This document shows, one piece after another, positions 8,097 to 16,614 of a stretch of DNA of 34,207 bases (the stretch's first letter is position 1; the number at the start of each line of letters is the position of its first letter). The stretch covers positions 1 through 34,207 of the forward strand of contig NZ_JBHLWN010000057.1 of NCBI RefSeq assembly GCF_042432825.1, written 5' to 3'. The stretch comes from Gordoniibacillus chartarius (GTDB lineage Bacteria > Bacillota > Bacilli > Paenibacillales > NBRC-103111). The position numbers and the translations under genes were made by a program. Under the pieces are notes generated by a model. It saw only the letters and a program-made list of their open reading frames with translations, was not told the DNA's origin and did not search any database.

Positions 8097-8474
8097 TTAG
8101 ATCCATGCCTTCAAGTTGACTTGCTTAATGAAATCCTCGTTCGACTGCACCTCTTTGCTTTGATCGGCGGAAGGCTCGGCAACAGGACCGTTCATGAGGA
8201 TGCGGAACAGCTCTTCGTTCCGGGTAGCGAGAGCATAATCGATCAGAGCTTCCTTCGCCAGACGATCCGCCTCTTCCTCGAGCAGCGTCTCTTCCAGTTC
8301 GATGTCTTGACTCGTGACGAAGAAATGCTTGTTTACTTTCGGCGCCCGAACGACATATTCGAAAATATTATCCGCATTGCGATCATAAGCGATAATGTAT
8401 CCGTAGTCGCCGATGGGCAAATTTTGTTCGAGGCTGTCGGCAACGAAAATCACTTTGTTTCCGAGCTTGAGCAT
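8097..8474 (-). CDS. Small conserved-looking protein of unknown function
   Basis: A 125-residue soluble protein that I do not recognise. The N-terminal 60 residues look like a compact beta-rich fold with the stretch GDYGYIIAYDRN, reminiscent of small SH3-like or KOW-like barrels. The remainder is strongly acidic and helical (EETLLEEEADRLAKEALIDY) and ends in a short tail. There is no signal peptide, membrane helix or cysteine pair. An AGGGGG ribosome binding site precedes the ATG, and a clear terminator follows the stop, so it is a real monocistronic gene. It diverges from the HupE-like gene with a 63-bp shared promoter region. Confidence 0.75.
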   Translation of the reverse strand: MLKLGNKVIFVADSLEQNLPIGDYGYIIAYDRNADNIFEYVVRAPKVNKHFFVTSQDIELEETLLEEEADRLAKEALIDYALATRNEELFRILMNGPVAEPSADQSKEVQSNEDFIKQVNLKAWI

Positions 8475-8537
8475 CCCCGATTCCCCCTATCCTATCAACT
8501 ATAGTATTATGGTACTAAAAAAAGAGATTGGTGTCCA

Positions 8538-9662
8538 ATGGCAACCTCACTTCCCGCTAAACAGCGATTTTATACGGTGCAAGCACTTTGCGCAGTCCTC
8601 CTGCTATGCATCGCCGTTCTTGCCCGTCCGGTCCCGGCCTCCGCTCATCCTCTTAACAACGGCTATTCGCTCATCACCATAGAAGGAAGGCATCTCCGTT
8701 ATGATTTGTTTCTGCCGGAGCCAAGCTTGCTGATGTTCGACACCCGAAAAGACGAACGGCTAAGCGAGAACGAACTCGCAGAGCAAAGAGACGGAGTCGC
8801 CGCCTTCCTGGAAGAGGGACTGCAATTAAGCAGCGAAGGCGATCCGCTCGATTTCGAGCTCGCCTCCTTCGCCGCTGACGATAAAGAAGGGATTCCGGGC
8901 TACACCTTCCACCTCAACTATGTATCCGAGCATCCTATTGAACAGTTACATATCGATTATGAGCTGCTCTTCGACGAAACGGATCCGCAGCACGTCAATT
9001 TCACCGTAATCGTTGACGGTGACGACGTGGACCAAGCGGTATTCGACACGCTGCATCGGACGTATGTGTTCACTGCTTTGGGCGGCGGCGGACTGGCCGG
9101 CGACCTGCTGCAGTATGGCTGGCTCGGGGTCATTCATATCGCCTTAGGGTATGACCATTTGCTGTTCCTTCTTTGTTTGCTGCTGATTTGCTCCGGCTGG
9201 AGAGACGCAATGCGGATCGTGACTGCGTTTACGCTGGCGCACAGCATTACACTGGGCCTTAGCGCCGCAGGCTTCATCGAACTTGGAGATAGGTGGGTGG
9301 AAAGCGGCATCGCCATGACGATTGCTTACGTTGCCGCCGAAAACTTGTGGCTGTATCGGGGCCGGCGGCTGGATGCCGCCCGCAGCCGCTCGCTGCTGAC
9401 GGTCATCTTCGGACTCGTCCATGGCCTGGGGTTTGCCGGTGCGCTGCAGGAAATCGGTCTGCCGAAAGATACGTTCCTCGCTTCCTTGCTCGCTTTCAAC
9501 CTCGGCATTGAGGCGGGCCAACTAGCACTTGCCGCTTTGGCCCTGCCTCTGCTCCTTCGCTTGCGGACGTATCGCGCATATCCTTATGCGGTCGCGGGCA
9601 TCTCGGTCGCCGTACTGGTTACGGCCGTTTACTGGTCATTGCAGCGAATCGGTCTGCTGTAA
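8538..9662 (+). CDS. HupE/UreJ-type membrane protein
   Basis: A 374-residue protein with an N-terminal signal helix (about residues 14-36, ending PASAHP), an extracytoplasmic domain (about 37-190) and about six membrane helices in the C-terminal half. The C-terminal half begins GVIHIALGYDHLLFLLCLLL, the HupE/UreJ_2 family hallmark with the HxxxGxDH metal-binding-like histidines. A second histidine-bearing helix follows (GLVHGLGFAGAL). Members are proposed nickel, cobalt or other transport accessory proteins, but this extended version has no assigned substrate. No hydrogenase or urease genes are nearby. It converges with a gamma-class carbonic anhydrase gene. Confidence 0.85.
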   Translation: MATSLPAKQRFYTVQALCAVLLLCIAVLARPVPASAHPLNNGYSLITIEGRHLRYDLFLPEPSLLMFDTRKDERLSENELAEQRDGVAAFLEEGLQLSSEGDPLDFELASFAADDKEGIPGYTFHLNYVSEHPIEQLHIDYELLFDETDPQHVNFTVIVDGDDVDQAVFDTLHRTYVFTALGGGGLAGDLLQYGWLGVIHIALGYDHLLFLLCLLLICSGWRDAMRIVTAFTLAHSITLGLSAAGFIELGDRWVESGIAMTIAYVAAENLWLYRGRRLDAARSRSLLTVIFGLVHGLGFAGALQEIGLPKDTFLASLLAFNLGIEAGQLALAALALPLLLRLRTYRAYPYAVAGISVAVLVTAVYWSLQRIGLL

Positions 9663-9713
9663 ACCTCATCTGTAAACCCGGCCAGCTAGAAACGAGACGC
9701 AGCGAAGGACATT

Positions 9714-10376
9714 TTACCAGTCACAGGCCATGCCGCAGGAACAGCGTTCCTTGCCGAACATCAGGGAATAGCTGGCGGCGAATTCACGGTTAACTCTCTG
9801 CACTTCTTTGGCGAACTCCTCTTTATCCTTGGGACGGCTGCTCAGGAGATTCGCCTTTTCCTGAGTATCGATAATGGCCCCCGGGGGCACGAACCTTTCA
9901 GGAGCGATACTGACATTTCCGGTAACGATCGCATTGTGGGAAATATAGACGCCTCGTCCGATGATCGCCTGCAGTACAATCGCTTTGAAGCCGACGAACG
10001 TTCCTTCGCCGATATAGACGGGACCATGCACGACAGCGCCGTGCGCGACGGAGACGGAGCGGTCCACATACACCGAATAGTCGCGGCCGTTCACTTTAAC
10101 ACGGCCTTGCTTTAAGCCGTGAACAATTACGCCGTCCTGCAAATTCGTTCCTTCACCGATATGAAAGGGGCTGCCCTCATCGGCCCGCACGCTCACATTG
10201 GGAGCAATAAATACATTCCGTTCGATCCTGACGTCACCGATGACGCTGGAGAACGGCCCGACGAAAGCCGTTTCATCGATTTGCGGGGCGACCGGGGAAG
10301 AATTGAAGCTTGTAGAAGGAGCCGAGTCCATGAAATGAACGAAGCAGTTGGATGGGATGCGCTGGTGAATCGACAT
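9714..10376 (-). CDS. Gamma-class carbonic anhydrase-like left-handed beta-helix protein
   Basis: A 220-residue protein built of hexapeptide repeats (about residues 32-165). It resembles Methanosarcina Cam and CcmM: the Arg/Asp/Glu of VRADEG, NLQDGVIVHG, and the HGAVVHG pair give the three zinc-ligand histidines expected in the family. The Cam acidic loop with the proton-shuttle Glu is shortened here to LKQGRVKVNG, as in CamH/CcmM-type proteins. A C-terminal helix (about 170-205) is followed by a cysteine-bearing tail, CSCGMACDW, which is not part of the usual fold. Activity as a carbonic anhydrase is plausible but not certain. The neighbouring BtuF-like gene lies upstream on the same strand. 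Confidence 0.85.
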   Translation of the reverse strand: MSIHQRIPSNCFVHFMDSAPSTSFNSSPVAPQIDETAFVGPFSSVIGDVRIERNVFIAPNVSVRADEGSPFHIGEGTNLQDGVIVHGLKQGRVKVNGRDYSVYVDRSVSVAHGAVVHGPVYIGEGTFVGFKAIVLQAIIGRGVYISHNAIVTGNVSIAPERFVPPGAIIDTQEKANLLSSRPKDKEEFAKEVQRVNREFAASYSLMFGKERCSCGMACDW

Positions 10377-10457
10377 GCTACCGACCTCCTGGTTGCAGGT
10401 AATTAACGCCTACGCCAGTGTATGCATGCGAACGAACCGGGGCGACTGCCCAGGCGG

Positions 10458-11273
10458 TTAAGACTCGGGACCGATTCGCGGCTGCTCGCGGGGAAATACG
10501 TCCGGATGCAGAAGCGCCGCCAGCTTGTGCAGACCGATCGCGAGCCGTGGCGACGGCCGGCAATAAAACTCCTCTTCCAGCACGTAAATCCGTTCCCCCT
10601 GCGATGCGGCTACCCGCTCCCAGCCTGGTCTCGTACGGACCAGCTCCGGCTTCATTTTCGCTGTCGCGATTCCGACCCACACCATACACACGGCATCCGG
10701 ATTCCGGCTAACGACATCGTCCCAATCGGTCTTGACGCTTGCTTCCGGCATGTCGGCGAACACATTGCGGGCCCCGGCCAGCTCGCTGATCTCGGTCAGC
10801 CAATTGCCGCCCCCGGGTGTGAACACCGGCTTCGGCCACCATTCCCAATATAGCGCCGGGCGGTGCTCCGCTTGTTTGCTTCGTTCCCGATACTCATGCA
10901 AAATTCCGCTATATTCGTCAAACGCCCGCTGCGCCGCCTGTTCTTGTCCAGTCGCTTCACCGAGTGTCAGCAGGTTGCGGCCGATATCGTCCAATGTACG
11001 CGGATTCAAGGTCACGTAGGGCAGGTCCCGCTCCTTCAGCCGCTCGATATTCCGCTCCATACCGGGAACCGTCAGTGACGCCAGCACCAAATCCGGCTTC
11101 AGCCGCTCTACGGCGTCCATATCGATATCAAGATCCGAGCCGAGGCGCGGCAATTCGCCGACCTGCGGCGGCCAATCCGAATAATTGTCGATGCCGACTA
11201 GCGAAGAAGCTAGTCCAAGACAGCCGGCCAGCTCCGTATTGCTAGGGCAAAGCGATACGATTCTCATTTGCAC
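10458..11273 (-). CDS. BtuF-like cobalamin-type binding protein, apparently cytoplasmic
   Basis: A 271-residue helical-backbone metal-receptor-type protein of the BtuF/FhuD fold. It begins directly with MRIVSLCPSNTELAGCLGL, the conserved first strand and helix of the family. It continues with the linker-helix region (LKPDLVLASLTVPG) and the C-terminal lobe (WDDVVSRNPDAVCMVWVG). Known members bind cobalamin or siderophores for ABC importers. There is no signal peptide or lipobox and no permease or ATPase gene nearby, so it may be a cytoplasmic binding protein, as noted for several Firmicute 'cobalamin-binding proteins'. No cobalamin riboswitch is visible in the 109 bp upstream. Confidence 0.8.
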   Translation of the reverse strand: MQMRIVSLCPSNTELAGCLGLASSLVGIDNYSDWPPQVGELPRLGSDLDIDMDAVERLKPDLVLASLTVPGMERNIERLKERDLPYVTLNPRTLDDIGRNLLTLGEATGQEQAAQRAFDEYSGILHEYRERSKQAEHRPALYWEWWPKPVFTPGGGNWLTEISELAGARNVFADMPEASVKTDWDDVVSRNPDAVCMVWVGIATAKMKPELVRTRPGWERVAASQGERIYVLEEEFYCRPSPRLAIGLHKLAALLHPDVFPREQPRIGPES

Positions 11274-11382
11274 GTCACTCCTCCTTCCATATTATAGCAT
11301 AGGTGGAACTGTACATATCGGGCCCAAACGATTACTATGGACGTAATAGAACAGAAAAACGGTAAGGAGAGGAATCGGAACG

Positions 11383-11994
11383 ATGCAGGCGTGGATTACG
11401 GAAATCATGAATCAGTTCGGGTATTTCGGCATTTTTCTATTGATCGCATTGGAAAATTTATTTCCGCCAATCCCTTCGGAGGTCATTCTTACCTTCGGCG
11501 GCTTCATGACCACGCAATCCGACCTGAACATTATTGGAGTCATTATGTTCTCGACGATCGGCTCCGTCTTCGGTGCGATTGTGCTCTATTGGGTCGGTCG
11601 CCTGCTCAGCGTGCAGCGGTTGGAGTCCATCGTCGTGAAATACGGGAAAATTTTGCGGCTTACACCGGAGGATGTGCAGAAAGCGAACAATTGGTTCACC
11701 AAATACGGCGTCTGGACCGTCTTCTTCGGGAGGCTTATCCCGCTCATCCGCAGCCTGATCTCCATTCCGGCGGGCAGCACGCGCATGAACATGGCCACGT
11801 TCCTGATCTTCACGACGCTCGGCTCGCTCATCTGGAACTCCGTGCTCGTCTATGTCGGCGTTGCCGTCGGTGCATCTTGGGAAACGATCGTCCACTATAT
11901 GGATGTATACTCCAATTTCGTTTACGCCGGTCTCGCCTTGATCATTGTGGTAGGCGGTTTCCTGTTCTTCAGAAGCAGATTTTTGCAAAAATAA
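11383..11994 (+). CDS. DedA-family membrane protein
   Basis: A 203-residue DedA-family (SNARE-associated/VTT) protein. It shows ENLFPPIPSEVILTFGG near the N-terminus, the membrane-inserted re-entrant segment with acidic and Pro residues. The second signature FGRLIPLIRSLISIPAGSTRMN sits mid-protein, carrying the Arg typical of lipid-carrier flippases. Several hydrophobic helices follow (about 135-200). Family members include undecaprenyl-phosphate translocases and proteins of membrane homeostasis. AAGGAGAGG lies ahead of the ATG. Confidence 0.92.
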   Translation: MQAWITEIMNQFGYFGIFLLIALENLFPPIPSEVILTFGGFMTTQSDLNIIGVIMFSTIGSVFGAIVLYWVGRLLSVQRLESIVVKYGKILRLTPEDVQKANNWFTKYGVWTVFFGRLIPLIRSLISIPAGSTRMNMATFLIFTTLGSLIWNSVLVYVGVAVGASWETIVHYMDVYSNFVYAGLALIIVVGGFLFFRSRFLQK

Positions 11995-12016
11995 TCGGTG
12001 CGAAGCCCTTAACGCC

Positions 12017-12062
12017 AAAAAGCTCCTTCTCTCGTTTGCCGAGAGAACGGAGCTTTATATTT
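12017..12062. terminator. Bidirectional terminator between dedA-like and deacetylase genes
   Basis: Near-perfect 17-bp arms (aaagctccttctctcg / cgagagaacggagcttt) flank a five-base loop with T-rich sequence on the plus strand. It separates two converging genes. Confidence 0.9.
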
Positions 12063-12077
12063 TCCTAGAGAATGTGC

Positions 12078-13202
12078 TCACGAGGACGCAGACAGCTTGC
12101 GAATCCACGTTGAGATGCTTTCCTTCCCGCTGACGTAAATCCGCTTCAGCTTGTAAGGGGATTGCGCCGAGGAAGCGCGGCCCTGCTCGATCGTAAATGC
12201 GTAACGGTATCCATTCTCCTTCAAAATGTCCAGCGTAGTTTGGTTAAACTCGCCATACGGGTAGCAGTACACATCGGCTTTGTTGCCGAGTTCCTGCTCG
12301 ATCAGTCTCCGCGATTCGGCGATCTCTTCCTTCTGCTTCGCCGCGGACAGCTTCGGCAAATGCGGATGCGTCATACCGTGCGGCATGATGTCCCAACCGG
12401 ATTGATCCAGCTCCTTGATTTGCTCCCAAGTCATATAGCCGGGCGTGCCGACCATGCCGGGGGAAACAAACACAACCGCAGGAACTTCATATTTGCGCAA
12501 AAGCGGCATCGCTTCCGTATAGTTATCCGTATATCCGTCATCGAACGTCAGCAGTACGGGCTTCGGCGGGGCGGGCTCGCGCTTTTCCATGATGAGAATA
12601 AACTGCTCCAGCGTCAGCGGCGTATAGCCTTCTTCCTTTAAATGCTGCAGCTGTTTCTCCAGCTTCTCGGGCGCAAGCAGCAGCGAATTGTCGGGATCGT
12701 GGCCGATACTATGATAATTGAGCACCGGGATCGACACGGGCTCCTCAGACCGCTTCTCGGGAGAAGGGGCCGGGTTAGAAGCCGGTTTCGGTTCCGCAGC
12801 GGCGGGGTTCGGAGACTCCGCCGGCGCCGGCTGCGGAGATGCAGCTGCCTGGGGCTGTGCGGATGGCGCCGGCTGCGGTTCGGGCGATGACTGCACGGTC
12901 CCCGGCACAAGCTCTTGCATGGTCGTCTGCACTTGCTCCTGCACTTGCTCCTGTATTATCTCCTGCACGGGCTCCGGCACAAGCTTCGGCACAGGTTCCG
13001 GCGCGATTTGCGGCTGCTGCAGCGGCTCCGCTGCCGGTGCAGGTGCCGACTCCGGGGCCGGCTGAGGCGCCAACGCTTCGGCTGCATGGGGCGAGGTCAA
13101 CTGAACGATCCCCGAATCGTTCCTCGTCATAACACCGCCAATGCCGAACGTTACCATCCATAATATTGCAATACATCCAGCTACCCAGAACGTTCTCCGC
13201 AT
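12078..13202 (-). CDS. Polysaccharide deacetylase with long Pro/Ala/Gln-rich stalk
   Basis: A 374-residue secreted or anchored NodB-type deacetylase. A signal-anchor helix lies at about residues 3-22. A long low-complexity stalk of Pro, Ala, Glu and Gln (about 40-155) includes short QEQVQ-type repeats. The catalytic domain covers about 160-374: VLNYHSIG at its entry, the zinc and base motif TFDDGYTD, and the second metal motif in PHGMTHPHL. Family enzymes N- or O-deacetylate cell-wall or capsule polymers. The start at 13202 is chosen because GGAGG lies eight bases before that ATG. The stalk probably spans the cell wall. Confidence 0.9.
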   Translation of the reverse strand: MRRTFWVAGCIAILWMVTFGIGGVMTRNDSGIVQLTSPHAAEALAPQPAPESAPAPAAEPLQQPQIAPEPVPKLVPEPVQEIIQEQVQEQVQTTMQELVPGTVQSSPEPQPAPSAQPQAAASPQPAPAESPNPAAAEPKPASNPAPSPEKRSEEPVSIPVLNYHSIGHDPDNSLLLAPEKLEKQLQHLKEEGYTPLTLEQFILIMEKREPAPPKPVLLTFDDGYTDNYTEAMPLLRKYEVPAVVFVSPGMVGTPGYMTWEQIKELDQSGWDIMPHGMTHPHLPKLSAAKQKEEIAESRRLIEQELGNKADVYCYPYGEFNQTTLDILKENGYRYAFTIEQGRASSAQSPYKLKRIYVSGKESISTWIRKLSASS

Positions 13203-13284
13203 GCAGATATCCTCCCATGGGATCGCTGTCATCTCCATCGTGACTGGACCGGCCCTATTACTCCTACTATATTCCGCAATAGAG

Positions 13285-13326
13285 CAAAAATAAACCGCTC
13301 CCGGCCGGGGAACGGTTTATTTTTTA
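13285..13326. terminator. Bidirectional terminator after the solute-binding protein gene
   Basis: Arms AAACCG-TTCCCC / GGGAGC-GGTTT around a GGCC loop (about 13291-13320), flanked by T-tracts on both strands. It closes the minus-strand solute-binding protein gene. Confidence 0.85.
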
Positions 13327-13378
13327 AGATTCGGAAAGCCTGAATTGCCGCAAACCGGGCTCCGAACAAGGGCTGATC

Positions 13379-14872
13379 TTATTTTGCCGCTGCGCTGTTC
13401 TCCTTCTCCTCGGCAGCAGCCTGATCGGTCTTCGCCTTCGTCAGCGCCGCTTGACCTTGCTCCTGCATCGATTTGAGCGCCTCGTCCACCGTCTTCTTAC
13501 CGTCGACAATCGCTTGAATCTCCGTATTCATTATCGGTCTGAACGCCATAAAGAACCCGACAGGCACCTTCTCAAAATCTTTGTAGTAGGAAGCCGAAGC
13601 CGGTTTGAGCATGTAAAATGGCTCGAGACTATGACCGTCTCTTTCTTTCATGTACGCCTTCCGCGTCAACAACGATTCTGTCGATTTCGAGCGCACCCGC
13701 GCCATTTCGTCGGAATTTATGTATTTCACGAGCTCCCATGCCGCGCGCAGGTTGGATGCCTGAGCGTTCACCGCAAATATGCCGTTAAGCGACAGCTCAT
13801 TGCTGACGTCCGGATTGTTCGGATCAACCGGCATCGTGACAACGTCCCAGTTGACCGGCTTCATATCCTTAATCACTTCTTTCGCCCGCTCGAGATTTTG
13901 CATCAAATACGAGCCATCCATCGTCATGGCCGCTCTTCCGGCGATAAAGGGATTGCTCTTCAAGTAATCCTCATAGCTTCTAGGCTGATTCATCGGCGCC
14001 TCTTCTTGGGGCACGTACACTGCACCCGATTTCAATGCGTCCACTGTCGTCTGCAGCGCCCGCTTCCAGCCGTCCGTCTCCATGGTCACGCTCATTCGCT
14101 CGGGGTCGACCGAACGGAGTCCCAGCGTAGCCGCCATCGAACTCAAATACATGTAACCAACTTCTTTACCGCCGTAGTTATAAGCGGCGAAGCCGTAAAC
14201 GCGCTCCTCCGGCTTGCCGTCCGTCGGAAACCGCTTAGCCGTTTGCAGCAAATCTTCCCAGCTCATTTTATTGGTCGGGAGCGGAACGCCGTATTTCTCG
14301 AATAAATCTTTATTGTAATAGATCACATTACTGTAATACTCCGGCGTAAGTCCGTAAAGCTTACCGTCTCCATGTGCCTTCAGCAGCTCGATGACGGGCG
14401 GGTGAATCTGATCGATGTCGAACTTGTCCTGCTTGATCACATCGTCCAACGCCAGCAGTCTGCCCTCCGCACCGAGCTTCTCCAATTGATTGAGATCCTG
14501 GACGAAGATGACGTCGGGCTTCTCGGTATCGAACAGCTTTTGATACTCTTTCTTGTAGTCTTTGCCTTCGCCGTACATGCCCTGCATGCTGACGACTTCC
14601 ACATCGATGTTAGGGAATTTGGCGGAGAACATGTTGCCGTATTCTTGGAAGAAAAAATTTTTATCGTGATACATCACTTTGATCGTCGCCTTCTCGTCCT
14701 TGCCCATTTCCTTCAACGCGGGGCCCGACGACTGTCCTGAAGCCGTTCCACCGGCCGGAGCCGCAGCCGAGCAAGCGGACAGCAGCAGCGCCGACATGAG
14801 CGCGGTAGCGGCAGATTTATACAACGGACGAATACAACCAAAAGCTTGCAATTGAAATAACTTCCTTGCCAT
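13379..14872 (-). CDS. Solitary ABC-type extracellular solute-binding lipoprotein
   Basis: A 497-residue family 1 solute-binding protein. The N-terminus has a lipoprotein signal (ALMSALLLSACS, lipobox LSAC at about residues 30-33) and the mature protein has the two-lobed sugar-type layout. Diagnostic segments are FSAKFPNIDVEVV, the DVIFVQDLNQ hinge strand, GLTPEYYSNVIYYNKDLFEKYG and the C-terminal EIQAIVDGKKTVDEALKSM. It ends in an Ala/Lys/Glu-rich tail. The start was placed at 14872, where AAAGGAGAG is correctly spaced; a longer in-frame extension exists but lacks such a site. No permease or ATPase gene is adjacent, so the ligand cannot be inferred. Confidence 0.9.
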   Translation of the reverse strand: MARKLFQLQAFGCIRPLYKSAATALMSALLLSACSAAAPAGGTASGQSSGPALKEMGKDEKATIKVMYHDKNFFFQEYGNMFSAKFPNIDVEVVSMQGMYGEGKDYKKEYQKLFDTEKPDVIFVQDLNQLEKLGAEGRLLALDDVIKQDKFDIDQIHPPVIELLKAHGDGKLYGLTPEYYSNVIYYNKDLFEKYGVPLPTNKMSWEDLLQTAKRFPTDGKPEERVYGFAAYNYGGKEVGYMYLSSMAATLGLRSVDPERMSVTMETDGWKRALQTTVDALKSGAVYVPQEEAPMNQPRSYEDYLKSNPFIAGRAAMTMDGSYLMQNLERAKEVIKDMKPVNWDVVTMPVDPNNPDVSNELSLNGIFAVNAQASNLRAAWELVKYINSDEMARVRSKSTESLLTRKAYMKERDGHSLEPFYMLKPASASYYKDFEKVPVGFFMAFRPIMNTEIQAIVDGKKTVDEALKSMQEQGQAALTKAKTDQAAAEEKENSAAAK

Positions 14873-14981
14873 AACAGGGTATCTCTCCTTTAATAGATTT
14901 CCTACACCTGTTAGACGAGCAAAGGAATAAGTTAGTTTCATAAATTTTCCATTAAATCTATAATTCGATACCTGCAGCACT

Positions 14982-16037
14982 TCACCGCAATATTTTGTCG
15001 CTCACTATGGTTGCCAGCTTATCCGCATTCATCGAACGGCTTCCCAGCAGGGGGAGCTGACTCCACAAGGTCGCACCGTAGTTGGATAAAATGACGAAGC
15101 CGATCCGTTTGGCCGGGTTGAACGCTGCAAAGCTCGATGACCCGTACGTTCCGCCATTATGCCAATACGTCGTGGAGCCGTCTTTTTCTTTATAGAACAT
15201 CCAAGCATAGCCGACGCCGATGCCTTTCCCGGCAAATAAGAGATGATGCTCCTTACGGCATTCCTTGAGCGGCTCTTCCATAGGGTGGCCTTCCCCTTCC
15301 GCATGAAGATGAGCCTGAATGTAACCGAGCATATCCGGGAGAGTGGAACGGACGGCGCCCGCACCAGCCATCGTATCCTGGAACTCCCAATGCGGTACCG
15401 GTCGCCCTTTGCCGCTGAACACCGGAAGAAGCCGGCCTGTTTGTTGCGTTTGCAGCTTGGCCGAAGTATGCGCCATGCCGAGCGGAGCGAACACCCACTC
15501 GTGCAGCAGCTCCGGATAGTTAAGCCCGGTTCGCTTGGAGAGAATCCACCCGAGCAGCCCGAACCCGTAATTGGAATATTGATGCCGCCCCTGTTTCCGC
15601 AGCGTCTCGGATCGTACCGCTTCCTCCAGCTTGTCTTCCGAATACGACGCGTACGGATTCATCCGGTCTTGAATCGTTTTGCTGAAATTCGCCGGCATGC
15701 GGTCCAGTCCAGCCGTATGGGTTACCAGCTGAAGCAAATTCGTCCGAGCCGCAAAGGGGCTTGCCGCCCATTCCGGAATCAGCTCCGACAGCCGGTCGGT
15801 CCGGCGCCACATCCCCCGCTCCTCTCCTATGGCGAGCAGCAGCCCGGTCATCGTCTTCGTGATTGAACCGATCTCGTAAAGCGGGGCCATGCCGTCCTCT
15901 TCGCCAAGCGCCGCTTTAGGCCATACGGCCGTCCCGGAAGCTCCGGCGATGCCGACCGACAGGCGATGCCCCGGTGCCTCCGCCCAACGCCGCACTTTCG
16001 GCAAAGCCATAACTTCCTGTAAAATTTCGTCCATCAT
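14982..16037 (-). CDS. Class C beta-lactamase-fold serine hydrolase
   Basis: A 351-residue serine hydrolase of the beta-lactamase/esterase superfamily. The Ser-x-x-Lys nucleophile motif is SITK (about residues 58-61), the Tyr-x-Asn motif is YSN (about 154-156), and the third motif is HNGGT (about 293-297). It has no signal peptide, suggesting a cytoplasmic esterase or peptidase rather than antibiotic resistance. AGGAGAG precedes the two consecutive ATG codons. It stands upstream of the solute-binding protein on the same strand, 109 bp away, and may be co-transcribed with it. Confidence 0.88.
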   Translation of the reverse strand: MMDEILQEVMALPKVRRWAEAPGHRLSVGIAGASGTAVWPKAALGEEDGMAPLYEIGSITKTMTGLLLAIGEERGMWRRTDRLSELIPEWAASPFAARTNLLQLVTHTAGLDRMPANFSKTIQDRMNPYASYSEDKLEEAVRSETLRKQGRHQYSNYGFGLLGWILSKRTGLNYPELLHEWVFAPLGMAHTSAKLQTQQTGRLLPVFSGKGRPVPHWEFQDTMAGAGAVRSTLPDMLGYIQAHLHAEGEGHPMEEPLKECRKEHHLLFAGKGIGVGYAWMFYKEKDGSTTYWHNGGTYGSSSFAAFNPAKRIGFVILSNYGATLWSQLPLLGSRSMNADKLATIVSDKILR

Positions 16038-16075
16038 GCCACTCTCCTGCCCGAACAGGTTGATCCCCGTTCCAG

Positions 16076-16111
16076 TAAAATAACCGGCAGAGAGCTTGCC
16101 CTCGCCGGTTT
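16076..16111 (-). terminator. Probable terminator of the long riboswitch-led operon
   Basis: Minus-strand hairpin AACCGGC-GAGGGC / GCTCTC-TGCCGGTT with a very short loop, followed by the modest tract ATTTTAC. It lies about 80 bp after the last gene of the operon (the CheY-like receiver). The T-tract is weak. Confidence 0.6.
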
Positions 16112-16192
16112 GGATGGCCTAACTTGAATGCTACTCCTATACTACCATGATGAAGTAAAAAAGTATAATTATGTGAGATCCTGAATTCGTTG

Positions 16193-16564
16193 CTACTCCT
16201 TATTCAGCTTCAGTACACAGACTACGGATTCGATGAATCGCTTCTTCTCGATAGGCTTCACTACGAAATCTTTGGCGCCCGCATGAATTGCATCGAGCAC
16301 CATCCGGTGCTGGCCAATCGCAGAGCACATGATGATTTTGGCGGCCGGGTCCAGCTTCATTATTTGTTGAACCGCTTCAATACCATTCATATCCGGCATC
16401 GTAATATCCATCGTCACGATGTCAGGTTTTACAATCGGATACAGCTTAGCCGCTTCTTCGCCGGTCGACGCTTCCCCCACGACTTCCAGCCCAAGCTCGA
16501 GCATGATATTTTTTACAACTAACCGCATAAACGGCGCATCATCCACAATCATGGCCTTTGCCAT
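16193..16564 (-). CDS. CheY-like single-domain response regulator
   Basis: A 123-residue receiver domain with no output domain. The acidic pocket VDDAPFMR, the phosphoacceptor Asp in VTMDITMPDMNG (about residue 53), the Ser of MCSAIG and the Lys of FVVKPI are all in place. The sequence is especially like Bacillus-type CheY. A CheY-type protein would act by binding a partner when phosphorylated. It is the last gene of the riboswitch-led operon, 50 bp after the PilZ-like gene. No histidine kinase with a His phosphoacceptor is encoded in the window, so the phosphodonor must be elsewhere. Confidence 0.93.
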   Translation of the reverse strand: MAKAMIVDDAPFMRLVVKNIMLELGLEVVGEASTGEEAAKLYPIVKPDIVTMDITMPDMNGIEAVQQIMKLDPAAKIIMCSAIGQHRMVLDAIHAGAKDFVVKPIEKKRFIESVVCVLKLNKE

Positions 16565-16614
16565 CTTTATCCCCCCATGCGATGTTTGTCTTAGTGACGG
16601 GCAGCGACTCGCCG

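Noticed and set aside
11274..11382. Possible cobalamin riboswitch ahead of the BtuF-like gene
   Set aside because: The interval is too short (109 bp) and lacks the B12-box consensus GCCACTG.
12775..13132. Low-complexity Pro/Ala/Gln repeats as a DNA repeat or CRISPR-like array
   Set aside because: The periodicity is that of codons in the deacetylase stalk; units are short and irregular with no spacers.
13451..14305. A 284-codon plus-strand open frame
   Set aside because: Antisense to the solute-binding lipoprotein; His/Arg-rich composition and no start signal.
14982..16037. Antibiotic-resistance beta-lactamase
   Set aside because: It has the SxxK/YxN/HxG motifs but no secretion signal, and the family contains many esterases and peptidases; resistance is not supported.
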